This document shows positions 44,348-51,824 of a stretch of 64,000 nt of DNA, piece after piece. How positions within the stretch are numbered: the stretch's first letter is position 1; each line of letters opens with the position of its first letter. The notes under the pieces are model-generated. The model had not been told where the DNA came from. It saw only the letters and a list, made by a program, of their open reading frames with translations, and did not search any database. The stretch spans positions 1,662,213 to 1,726,212 of the forward strand of contig CAWDSH010000001.1 of the NCBI GenBank assembly GCA_963804865.1, read 5' to 3'. A program made the position numbers and the translations under genes. The DNA is from CAVVEQ01 sp963804865. GTDB taxonomy: Bacteria; Chloroflexota; Anaerolineae; Anaerolineales; Anaerolineaceae.

Positions 44348-44380
44348 CCACACCCGTCATCGCGCGATGGCGGGGTGTGG
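44348..44380. repeat. GC-rich hairpin
   Basis: ccacacccgtcatcg and cgatggcggggtgtgg pair with one bulge to form a long hairpin. It precedes the terminator at 44395 and could be part of the same 3' end. Confidence 0.5.
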
Positions 44381-44394
44381 ATGGTGTTCGCCTG

Positions 44395-44421
44395 CTCCCG
44401 GAGGATACCCGGGAGTTTTTT
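44395..44421 (+). terminator. Terminator after the 28-aa peptide gene
   Basis: Stem ctcccgg (44395-44401) with ccgggag (44409-44415), 7-base loop, followed by six T. It is convergent with the DinB-family gene that ends at 44424. Confidence 0.85.
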
Positions 44422-44423
44422 AT

Positions 44424-45128
44424 TTATAGCGCCAGCAATTTGCGGATATGCGCGACGTGATCCAGCTCGTGCCAGATGGCGCGGCGCAGCATTTTACGCG
44501 GGCTCCAGAACTCACCTTCCTTGCCCATCACCAGCTCGATGCCCTCGAGCTCCGGCAGGACAACATCCAGCCTGGCGCGCACCGCCTTCAAGCGTTCGAA
44601 CGCTTCCTCCGGCAGGTCTTTCGTGGGCGAACCGGTCTTTTCCAGCCGGCTGAGATACCACCACTCGGCGTTGGCAACATGCCTCAACACGCCGCGGATG
44701 CTCCAGCGCTCGCCGGGGTATTCCTTGTCCAACTGGGAATCATCGATCCCTTCCACGGTTTTCATGAGATCGGCGCGGGAGAAAGCCAGCAGCTGCTTCC
44801 CGCGCAGCACATCCTGGCGGGTAAGCAGCTTCCAATCATCGTTGAACCAGGCGTTGATCTCGTATCCCTCTTTGGCAGGTTCGTAATTCTCGTCGATGAT
44901 GGTACATTCGAAGGTTTCCACCAGGCGGATATCGAAATCCTTGAGATCCTTGAGCCAGGAATCGGGCATGTGGCTTTCGAGCCAGGACTGGTAATCGATT
45001 ACTGCCCGCGGGAGATTGACCAGCGCTTCAGCGCCATCCCTGCCGTTGGCAAAGCAGCCGGGGTGATCGAGCGCCCAGGCGATCGAGTGCCCGTCCATGT
45101 TGTTTTCAAGTCCAATGCGAATGATCAT
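44424..45128 (-). CDS. DinB-superfamily protein with HicB-like N-terminus
   Basis: The ATG at 45126-45128 has GGAGG 5 bases upstream; the TTG at 45140 would overlap that SD. The 234-residue product has an N-terminal about 50-residue segment (MIIRIGLENNMDGHSIAWALDHPGC) resembling HicB-type folds. A four-helix DinB domain follows, with a His at WSIRGVLRHVANAEWWYLSR and two at AIWHELDHVAHIRKLL, the usual metal-binding triad. DinB proteins bind divalent metals and include thiol transferases; the activity here is unknown. An extended -10 lies just upstream. Confidence 0.8.
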   Translation of the reverse strand: MIIRIGLENNMDGHSIAWALDHPGCFANGRDGAEALVNLPRAVIDYQSWLESHMPDSWLKDLKDFDIRLVETFECTIIDENYEPAKEGYEINAWFNDDWKLLTRQDVLRGKQLLAFSRADLMKTVEGIDDSQLDKEYPGERWSIRGVLRHVANAEWWYLSRLEKTGSPTKDLPEEAFERLKAVRARLDVVLPELEGIELVMGKEGEFWSPRKMLRRAIWHELDHVAHIRKLLAL

Positions 45129-45148
45129 ATTGCCCTCCAACTTTGGTC

Positions 45149-45157
45149 ATTATAGCA
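45149..45157 (-). promoter_or_regulatory. Extended -10 promoter of the DinB-family gene
   Basis: TGCTATAAT on the minus strand, about 20 bases before the start, leaving room for the GGAGG SD. Same string as before the LCP and radical SAM genes. Confidence 0.55.
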
Positions 45158-45241
45158 TTTCGCCTTATTTAAACACTCCCATCTGATTTACAATAAGTGG
45201 ATATTCATCCAAGTTCTTGATGATCGAAGGAGAAGTGCCTC

Positions 45242-46117
45242 ATGAACGAACAGCACCTGCAGAAGATTTTGGAATTTCAGAAGGACGAGATCACCGGTTA
45301 TCACCTGTATGACCGCTTGGCAGGCCGGATCAAGGATCCCAATAACGCGAAAATATTGCGCGAGATGTCGGCTGCTGAATTTGCGCACTACCAGTTCTGG
45401 AAAAAGATCAGCGGGAAGGACGTCCCGGCTGACAGCGCCAAGATCTTTTTCTACACCCTGATGTTCCGCCTGCTGGGCTTGACCTTCTCGGTCAAGCTGA
45501 TGGAAAAGGGGGAGAAAGCCGGGGTAAAGGAATATGAAGCTTTCGACGCGGTCGTGCCGGGGGCGGCGAAACTGGGGCGTGACGAGCAGGAGCATGAAGA
45601 CGCCCTGTCCGCGATGATCAAGGAGGATTTCCTCTCCTACATCGGCTCGATCGTGCTGGGATTGAACGATGCCATGGTCGAGCTCACCGGCACCCTGGCA
45701 GGGCTGACCTTCGCGCTGCAGAACGGCAAGCTGGTGGCAGCCAGCGGCTTGATCACCGGCATCGCCGCGGCGTTCTCGATGGCAGCATCCAATTATCTTT
45801 CCGAAAGAGCGGATCGCAATCCAAATGCCGGTCGATCTGCGCTGTATACCGGAGGGGCGTATTTAATGACCGTGGTGCTGTTGATCCTGCCCTACCTGCT
45901 GGTGCCCCAGGTCAATTCCGGGATCTATATCAGCCTGGGATTGACATTATTGATCACGATCGCCATCATTTTCGGGTTCAATTTCTTCATTTCCGTGGCA
46001 AAGGATATGCCCTTCAAACCGCGCTTCCTTGAAATGCTGGGCATCAGCATGGGTGTGGCGACCTTCTCATTCCTTGTGGGATTGGTGGTCCGCAAGGTGT
46101 TGGGAGTGGATGTGTAG
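45242..46117 (+). CDS. Erythrin-VIT (ferritin-like plus CCC1/VIT1) iron/manganese transporter
   Basis: 291 residues. The N-terminal half (about 1-130) is a ferritin-like four-helix domain with iron-site acidic residues and His (LEFQKDEITGYHLY, SAAEFAHYQFWK, GRDEQEHEDAL). The C-terminal half is a VIT1/CCC1 membrane domain: SIVLGLNDAMVELTGTLAGLTFAL carries the conserved Asp and Glu of the transport path, and three further helices end at GLVVRKVLGVDV. Homologs such as MbfA export iron, using the ferritin-like part to sense it. A diverged copy of its last 81 codons lies 1.9 kb downstream at 48019. Confidence 0.9.
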   Translation: MNEQHLQKILEFQKDEITGYHLYDRLAGRIKDPNNAKILREMSAAEFAHYQFWKKISGKDVPADSAKIFFYTLMFRLLGLTFSVKLMEKGEKAGVKEYEAFDAVVPGAAKLGRDEQEHEDALSAMIKEDFLSYIGSIVLGLNDAMVELTGTLAGLTFALQNGKLVAASGLITGIAAAFSMAASNYLSERADRNPNAGRSALYTGGAYLMTVVLLILPYLLVPQVNSGIYISLGLTLLITIAIIFGFNFFISVAKDMPFKPRFLEMLGISMGVATFSFLVGLVVRKVLGVDV

Positions 46118-46167
46118 AAAACCTGTTTGATCTATTGTGTAGATCGGGAAATTGCTGATCAATGCAT

Positions 46168-46747
46168 CTAATCAACCTTAATTAAAACAGAGTGGATGCT
46201 TTGTTCAAAAATCGGCAATTCCTTCTCATATCTTACTGGCATGGTGCTATAGAAGAAATCCCAAAACCGGTTTTTTAGTTTTATGGAATAGACCACAACG
46301 ATACGTAAAACTTCACCTGGCTTTTTAAAGATGCCTTGTTTTTTTCGGTCATAGAGCACGATCCGGGCAGCCTGGTAATTCTGCAAGGATACAATCCCTT
46401 GTTCAGCCACTTCAACATTTCTGCCAAGCCGCTTTAATGATTCTTTGAGATATTTTTCCATGTTCCAGCCAAACTCCAGGAATGGGATTTTATCAACTGC
46501 GGCGGTGACCGTTGTGCAGTAAAGATAACTATCGTCCATGACTGAGTCGACTGCCATAAAAGGAAAAGTACTCCCCTTAAAAAAGGAACTGCAAACCGGT
46601 CGATATTTTTCAGGCGTAGAGGGCGATAGCCGCTTCAATGGCCTTTTTATCCTTCTTCGGATGACCCCCAATAAAAGTGCTTGGCAGCATGATTTCCAGG
46701 TCTTCCGTGCTGAATTTTTTCCATTCCAGGCTTGATTGTTCCATCAT
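46168..46747 (-). CDS. Unknown protein, PsbP/Mog1-like pattern, one frameshift (island gene 3)
   Basis: Starts at the ATG 46745-46747, overlapping the TGA of the previous gene. The first frame (about 45 codons, WKKFSTEDLEIMLPSTFIGG) runs into a stop. Removing one G of CAGGCGT (46611-46617) gives IALYAEKYRPVCSSF and continues to 46168, for about 191 residues. Alternating strands, a central FMAVDSVMDDSY and a final YEKELPIFEQSIHSVLI suggest a PsbP/Mog1-type fold, but this is pattern reading, not a family match. No signal peptide. AT-rich compared with the flanking genes. Confidence 0.55.
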
Positions 46748-46971
46748 TTGCTCCCTTTATCACTAAATTTTTTGATCGCCTCGTGTTCATTCACCTCAAA
46801 ATAGGAAGGAGGATTGACTTTATGGAATAAGCTTTTTTCACACTTCAATTCCCCGTTAAGTTGCACCACCTTTTGACAATCGCGGCAAAATGATAGCGGG
46901 ATGATCATTCCACTCTTGGTTAATTCTTTCAGGCGTTCCCTGCTAACGAACTTTTTTGGTGGATTGGTCAA
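46744..46971 (-). CDS. Small Cys-containing protein, unknown (island gene 2)
   Basis: 75 residues. FCRDCQKVVQLNGELKCEK offers three Cys (CxxC plus one) that could form part of a zinc ribbon. It is basic at the N-terminus (KKFVSRERLKELTK). It overlaps gene 1 by 29 bases and gene 3 by 4 bases, so the three are translationally coupled. The first half reads like a treble-clef or ribbon adaptor, without a recognisable family. Confidence 0.6.
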   Translation of the reverse strand: MTNPPKKFVSRERLKELTKSGMIIPLSFCRDCQKVVQLNGELKCEKSLFHKVNPPSYFEVNEHEAIKKFSDKGSK

Positions 46972-47839
46972 AGCCTTTCTGAAAGCCGGTCATGAAAGAT
47001 GTTGTAAGGCCTTCAGCCACATCCATAATGAATTGATCCCGGGATGTAAAGCTGGCAAGGGTCAGGCCAACAGAGGGATCGGGATGAGTGATTTTCCGTT
47101 GGTTTTGAATCAACCGAAGGAATTCATTCAGGTACCAGGAATACAACAATTTCCGGGTAGAATTTTCATCTTCCTTCATGAATCCATCGTAATATAACTG
47201 GCTGGCACTGGCTTTTATGTCGCTGATTTTCATATCATCGTAATCAGAGATGAGATTCTTGTCGCCCAAAATGTTTGACCCTCTGAGAAGGTCGATCAAA
47301 TGGGTAAGTTGAGCCGATATGTCCACGGGAGACTTCAAAGGTGGGTGGAAGAGCATTTCTATCTGATCTGCCAGTTTATTTTCGCTGTAAATTGGTTGAG
47401 AAAAACCCGGATTAAAGTAGTGCAGGGAACAACTGGATAAATTCACCACGATGGGGATGTAAGATCCACTTAAAGAGGTTGATGCCGGTCTGGTGGAGGT
47501 TACACGTTCAATCAGATCTTGATGTGCCTCAGAGATTGGAAACAACAGGAAGGAAATGAAATTATCGGCACGTCTGCCGAATCCCATTTTCTTTTTAAAA
47601 AATTCCAAACAAACCGGAAAAAGAGCTTCACTGCGAGTTTTGAGTTGATCAGGTTTTATAACCCCGTCCAACATTTCCAAAATTACAAAATTGGCTCCAC
47701 GCAGGTAATCTGGATCCCGGTTATCGTCACGAAAATATATGGATTTAAGGGTCGAGAAAGATTTGGTTTGGAAGCCTTGATGCAGCAACCAGCGGTCAAG
47801 CCTCTGCGATAAAGTATTATGATCCATTTGATTTTGCAC
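46943..47839 (-). CDS. Unknown 298-residue protein (island gene 1)
   Basis: No family recognised. The protein is soluble, with no signal or membrane helix. The N-terminal half is mixed alpha/beta (YLRGANFVILEMLDGVIKPDQL, FISFLLFPISEAHQDLIE); the C-terminal half is helical (SASQLYYDGFMKEDENSTRKLLYSWYLNEFLRLI). AT-rich codon use (many AAA, TTT, ATT) sets it apart from neighbours. It heads the three-gene overlapping unit. It could be a phage-derived or defence-type gene, but nothing in the sequence proves that. Confidence 0.6.
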   Translation of the reverse strand: MQNQMDHNTLSQRLDRWLLHQGFQTKSFSTLKSIYFRDDNRDPDYLRGANFVILEMLDGVIKPDQLKTRSEALFPVCLEFFKKKMGFGRRADNFISFLLFPISEAHQDLIERVTSTRPASTSLSGSYIPIVVNLSSCSLHYFNPGFSQPIYSENKLADQIEMLFHPPLKSPVDISAQLTHLIDLLRGSNILGDKNLISDYDDMKISDIKASASQLYYDGFMKEDENSTRKLLYSWYLNEFLRLIQNQRKITHPDPSVGLTLASFTSRDQFIMDVAEGLTTSFMTGFQKGFDQSTKKVR

Positions 47840-48018
47840 AATCCAGCCTATTTTTAAAGATAAATGGAAATGGGTTAATTGTCATTGTTTTCCAGGAAGC
47901 CCCATTTCGCAGATAAGAGGAAAACCTGATTTTTTTACGCCAGAAGGTTAATATAAATCGTATCACATATAGCTTTTTATCAAGTGCAAACGGACTATCA
48001 ATTTGGAAAGGTGAATTT
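47840..48018. other. AT-rich intergenic edge of the island
   Basis: About 180 bases between the divergent island gene 1 and the VIT remnant. No clear promoter pair, repeat or tRNA is visible. It should contain the promoter of the three-gene unit, but candidate -10 boxes are ambiguous. Confidence 0.4.
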
Positions 48019-48264
48019 ATGGTGTTGATGATCCTCCCCTACCTGCTGGTGCCCCAAAAGGGGTATGGCATCACCATCAGCCTCGCCATCAGGCTGCTGA
48101 TCATGATCGCCATCAATTTCGGCTACAACTTCTTCATCCCCCTGGCGAAGGATCAGCCTTTCAAACCGCGCTTCCTCGAAATGCTGGTCATCAGCATGGG
48201 CGTGGCGGGGTTCTCGTTCCTGGTTGGGCTGGTCGTCCGCAACGTGTTCGGCGTGGATGTATAG
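48019..48264 (+). pseudogene. 3' remnant of an erythrin-VIT transporter gene
   Basis: 81 codons align end-to-end with the last part of the 45242-46117 protein: MILPYLLVPQKGYGI against LILPYLLVPQVNSGI, KPRFLEMLVISMGVAGFSFLVGLVVRNVFGVDV against the same C-terminus. Identity is roughly 70% by eye, so it is a diverged paralog, not a recent copy. The ferritin-like part and first membrane helices are missing. An AAAGGTG and ATG happen to precede it, so a short two-helix protein could still be made. Confidence 0.75.
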
Positions 48265-48287
48265 AAGCGACTCAAATCACGCTTGAG

Positions 48288-48761
48288 TTAACCGCCTTCG
48301 TAGGCTTTCCTGAGCGTCTCGATATCCAGTTTTCCCATCTTCAGCATGGCTTCAGTGACCCTGCGGGCTTTCGTTTTATCCGGGTCGGTGACCCATGTGC
48401 CCAGGACAGTCGGGACGATCTGCCAGGAAACACCGTACTTGTCCTTCAGCCAGCCGCACTGGCTTTCCTCGCCCCCTTCGGTGAGCTTCTCCCAGTACAT
48501 ATCCACCTCTTCCTGGGTTTCGCAATTTACGAAGAGCGAGATGGCTTCCGAGAATTTGAAATCCGGCCCGCCGTTCACAGCCATGAAATCCTGCCCGGCG
48601 AGCTTGAAATCGATGGCCATCACCTTGCCGGGTTCGCCGTGCGAATCCTCTGTGTAACGGGCAACCTGGGTGATCTCCGCATCCTTGAAAATGGACATGT
48701 AGAACGCGACGGCTTCTTCAGCCTGGTTATCGAACCAAAGGCATGGGGCAATTTTTTGCAT
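48288..48761 (-). CDS. PhnB-like VOC family protein
   Basis: The ATG at 48759-48761 (MQKIAPCLWFDNQAEEAVAFY) is the family start; the longer ORF start at 48800 is not supported. 157 residues: IDFKLAGQDFMAVNGGPDFKFSEAISLFVNC, EVDMYWEKLTEGGEESQCGWLKDKYGVSWQIVP and a C-terminal RRVTEAMLKMGKLD helix, the usual layout of PhnB/YdcN-like proteins. Enzymatic role unknown. It is convergent with the VIT remnant. Confidence 0.88.
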   Translation of the reverse strand: MQKIAPCLWFDNQAEEAVAFYMSIFKDAEITQVARYTEDSHGEPGKVMAIDFKLAGQDFMAVNGGPDFKFSEAISLFVNCETQEEVDMYWEKLTEGGEESQCGWLKDKYGVSWQIVPTVLGTWVTDPDKTKARRVTEAMLKMGKLDIETLRKAYEGG

Positions 48762-48870
48762 TTTAGTTTTCCTCTCGCAAGGGATTATAGTCATCTGCAT
48801 TCACGAGGGAAATAGTGCGTACAATGTATTTACAAGGTTGGCGAAATCGATAACTCTTTTGACCGCCAGG

Positions 48871-49821
48871 TCATTTTTTTGATAATGTGATGGTGTAATT
48901 CACCTGCTGACCATAACCTGGAAGTTCCAGCATGTCGCCCATTCCCTGGGTGTGTTCGGGTGTGGTGAAATACATGATCTCCAGCTTGTTGCCGTAGAAA
49001 TTCTTGATCTCCCCCACCTTGTCTTCGTAACCCGGGAGGCTGACCTGGTAGGTCACTCCCATGGCGGTGTAAACCGGCAGGAGGAAGCCGCCAGTGAATT
49101 CCTGGTTCCCCAAACCGCTCGAGATGAGGATCTTTGCATCGGGCAGGGCTTCCCCGGTCACGGAATCGACAACGGTTGCCACCAGCTCGCCCACCCCTTC
49201 GGAGAACGCGAGGCAATCCGCCTGCCCGGGATTGCACTGCACACCCATGAAGAAGGGTGATTGTCCTGAAAGGGGACCTTGCATGGCGGATGTTGGACCT
49301 TCATAGATTACCACCCTGCCGGGGCGAATCTTCTGACCAGCCGCCCAAAGATCACACACCACCACAAGAACCGGCTGCTGGAAGGTGAGCGATCCGAGGG
49401 TCAGCGGTCCGGAAAGCGGGAATGCCTCCATATCGTACTGGTTCTCGCATCCCTCCACCCAATATGGTTTCCCCAGCTCCACCCGGACCTTCTCACCACT
49501 GGAAGATTCAAAAAACGCCTGGCTATCCTCGCGCTGAATGAACAGCTTCACCCACTCCGGGGCAGGGAGCGGTTTCGTTGGATCATAGGACATCTCGCTC
49601 GATGAATAGGAATGCGGCGAACGCAGGTAGACCGCGGTATGCAGTGTGACGTTTTTATTGATCAATCCCAGGTAGGGAATCAACCCCCGGCAAAGCAGCC
49701 CAACGACCACAAGGATGATCGCCCCGATGAAGATCGTTCGTATCCACCTGGGGATTCTGGATAGTCCATCCACTGGATCAGTGGGTAACCGCTGGTTTTG
49801 ATCCCCGTTTTCTGAATTCAT
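48871..49821 (-). CDS. Membrane-anchored extracytoplasmic protein, unknown
   Basis: 316 residues from the ATG at 49819-49821, which begins 5 bases after the upstream gene's stop; the earlier in-frame Met lies inside that gene. One membrane helix near 30-55 (TIFIGAIILVVVGLLCRGLI), then a beta-rich outer domain with paired Cys (EGCENQY, VVCDLWAAG, GVQCNPGQADC). The C-terminal part VATVVDSVTGEALPDAKILISSG resembles a carboxypeptidase-regulatory or Cna-B beta sandwich. Probably works with the preceding exported protein. Confidence 0.65.
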   Translation of the reverse strand: MNSENGDQNQRLPTDPVDGLSRIPRWIRTIFIGAIILVVVGLLCRGLIPYLGLINKNVTLHTAVYLRSPHSYSSSEMSYDPTKPLPAPEWVKLFIQREDSQAFFESSSGEKVRVELGKPYWVEGCENQYDMEAFPLSGPLTLGSLTFQQPVLVVVCDLWAAGQKIRPGRVVIYEGPTSAMQGPLSGQSPFFMGVQCNPGQADCLAFSEGVGELVATVVDSVTGEALPDAKILISSGLGNQEFTGGFLLPVYTAMGVTYQVSLPGYEDKVGEIKNFYGNKLEIMYFTTPEHTQGMGDMLELPGYGQQVNYTITLSKK

Positions 49822-49825
49822 TCGA

Positions 49826-51454
49826 TTACTTTTTGCCTTTTCCGCTTCTTTTTGCATACAGGTAACCCACTGCAGCCAGGATGACAACGCCAGCAACAAT
49901 GACCAGCAACGAGGCTTGATCGCTGAACGGAGTTGCTTTGACAGCCAGCGTCGCGGTGGGCACAGGTTCGGGAGTTTGGGAGGGTTCAGGGGTATGGGAA
50001 GCAGTCGCGGAGGGCGTCAGGTAGCAGTCCGGTCCGTGGGTCGACCAGCAGATGAGGATATCGGCTTTCGCCACCGCCAATTGCGTGCGCGTGGCGGATT
50101 CGATGGTCGCCTGGGCGGTCATGGTCCCCAATATGGCATCGTACGCTGCTCTATCAGCGGTGGCGGTGGCATCGTTGTAGAAGAACGGACTCAAAGCGTC
50201 CTCCAGGTCCCAGCTGGATAATTTCGACTCCGCTGCGAGGGAGGGATTCGCGGTCTCCATCTGCTGTGCGACCTTTAACTCCTGCTGGACGGATGAGATC
50301 ACGCTTTGAGGAGCGCTTTTGATCTTGCCGTAATACGATGCCAGGCTGAGCAGACCCAGCCCGATATGCGGGGCGGGGTGCCCGGGCAGCAGGGCAGCTG
50401 CCTTTTGGTAGGCTTCCCTTGCCTGCGGGAGATAGGCGGAGCTGAACAAATTGGGGGAATTGGACATCCAGTGGGTCGAAAGGGTGTGATAGGTGTAAGC
50501 CAGCTCCAGCCAGGCCTGCCCGTCATTCGGCCTTGCCTTCACCGCGGCGCGGTCACTTATAACCTGCTTCCATTTGGCAGGCATGATCACCCAGATGGCA
50601 AAATCGTCCTCCGGACCAGGCTCTAAATTCTTCCAGGTCCAGCGCGCCTGGTTGCCTTTCAACACCGCTCCTGCGGGTATCCCAACTTCGGTTTTTCCAA
50701 CCCCGCCGTACGGCAGGGATATGCTTTTCATACCCGTCATCGTTTCCCCGGAGGCAGGGTACGGCAGGTTGACGATCAGATCCGCCTGGCCAATCGGCCC
50801 AGCCCAACCCGCCCCGGTCTGGAAGATGTAGTACACAGTTACCGCAGGATCTTTGGCAGCCATGGAGAGCGGGACGGTGTAACTGACGTGGATCAGGGTG
50901 TCTTTCCCGGCAGGGAAGGTCACCGGGAAGCTCGCCCAGGGTAGAGGCGGCTTATCCGTGCCTTTGGGGTTGGGCAGCTCGCTGGTTTCAAAGGGTATGG
51001 TTTTACCGTCCACCATGACCTGGAAGCTCTTCAGGCGCGGGACGATCTCACCGGGATTGAGCTCCCAGCTGATGCTTTCCAGGCTGGAAGCCAGCGGGAA
51101 CCAGGCGGTCAGGCTGATATCCTCGGCGGTCGGATTGCGCATGGTGAAATCCGCCTCCACATCCGCGACCGCCATGTACCAGACCGGCTGGTAATCGTAG
51201 CCGTACCAGCGCGGATTTAATTCGACGATGGCGTTATCCGCCTTGGTCGCCTCGCGCACCGTCATGGTGACCACCTCGGCAGCCATCTGCACCGGCGTCT
51301 CCTCGCCCGGCTCGATGCCGCTGCCCCCCGGCAGGATCGGCCGCACTCCCACGTCCGCGCGAACGAGCGGCGGCTGGATCAAGCCAAAGATCACGCCCAT
51401 CAACACCAGGCTGCACACCAGTAATGACAAAGTCTTTCGAAATGAAGGATGCAT
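49826..51454 (-). CDS. Exported protein with helical repeat region and C-terminal membrane anchor
   Basis: The ATG at 51452-51454 follows GGAGG. 542 residues. Signal peptide (LLVCSLVLMGVIFGLIQPPLVRA), a beta-rich domain of about 300 residues (DVEADFTMRNPTAEDISLTAWFPL), then a TPR-like helical region (WLELAYTYHTLSTHW, ARARGRK-free helices to about 440). A Thr/Pro linker (PSATASHTPEPSQTPEP) and a membrane helix plus basic tail (LLVIVAGVVILAAVGYLYAKR) close it. No enzyme motif recognised. A surface-exposed scaffold or sensor is likely. Confidence 0.7.
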   Translation of the reverse strand: MHPSFRKTLSLLVCSLVLMGVIFGLIQPPLVRADVGVRPILPGGSGIEPGEETPVQMAAEVVTMTVREATKADNAIVELNPRWYGYDYQPVWYMAVADVEADFTMRNPTAEDISLTAWFPLASSLESISWELNPGEIVPRLKSFQVMVDGKTIPFETSELPNPKGTDKPPLPWASFPVTFPAGKDTLIHVSYTVPLSMAAKDPAVTVYYIFQTGAGWAGPIGQADLIVNLPYPASGETMTGMKSISLPYGGVGKTEVGIPAGAVLKGNQARWTWKNLEPGPEDDFAIWVIMPAKWKQVISDRAAVKARPNDGQAWLELAYTYHTLSTHWMSNSPNLFSSAYLPQAREAYQKAAALLPGHPAPHIGLGLLSLASYYGKIKSAPQSVISSVQQELKVAQQMETANPSLAAESKLSSWDLEDALSPFFYNDATATADRAAYDAILGTMTAQATIESATRTQLAVAKADILICWSTHGPDCYLTPSATASHTPEPSQTPEPVPTATLAVKATPFSDQASLLVIVAGVVILAAVGYLYAKRSGKGKK

Positions 51455-51496
51455 AAAATCACCTCCCACCCATCTTCGTGCGTGAACTATCGATCC

Positions 51497-51820
51497 CTAA
51501 TGGGGCAGCAGGAACTCGCCACCTAGCATGAAAAGCACATTCGCGCCTGACAGAATTGCCAGCCACACCATCCAGGAGCGTTCCTGTTTCTTGAGAAGCG
51601 CGATCAAGCCGACCACACCTGCCGCCAGGCCGCAGAGCAGCATGAGAATGCCGTAGAATGGCAGCAGGGTCTGCCGCCAGGATACCTGCTCCGGCAGGCG
51701 CATGAACACCACGTTGTTGATGATGGACATCACCCAAAACGCAACTGCCAGGTAAAATGCCCACCAACCCAGCTTCGTGAAGGGACGCTGCTTGAAAGAG
51801 GAACTGTTAGTTTTTTGCAT
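51497..51820 (-). CDS. Three-helix membrane protein, unknown
   Basis: 107 residues from the ATG at 51818-51820 (GGAGG upstream); the longer ORF to 51925 overlaps the methyltransferase gene and is rejected. Helices: WWAFYLAVAFWVMSIINNVV, FYGILMLLCGLAAGVVGLIALL, WMVWLAILSGANVLFML. No family recognised. It sits between a methyltransferase gene (4-bp gap) and the exported-protein gene on the same strand. Confidence 0.68.
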   Translation of the reverse strand: MQKTNSSSFKQRPFTKLGWWAFYLAVAFWVMSIINNVVFMRLPEQVSWRQTLLPFYGILMLLCGLAAGVVGLIALLKKQERSWMVWLAILSGANVLFMLGGEFLLPH

Positions 51821-51824
51821 ATTA

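Noticed and set aside
44424..45128. HicAB toxin-antitoxin locus
   Set aside because: Only the N-terminal 50 residues look HicB-like. They are fused to a DinB domain, and no HicA-like gene is adjacent.
46118..48264. Integrase-type island with attachment-site duplication
   Set aside because: No integrase or transposase is visible, no tRNA lies at the edge, and the two VIT 3' ends differ by about 30% at the protein level, too far apart for a recent att repeat.
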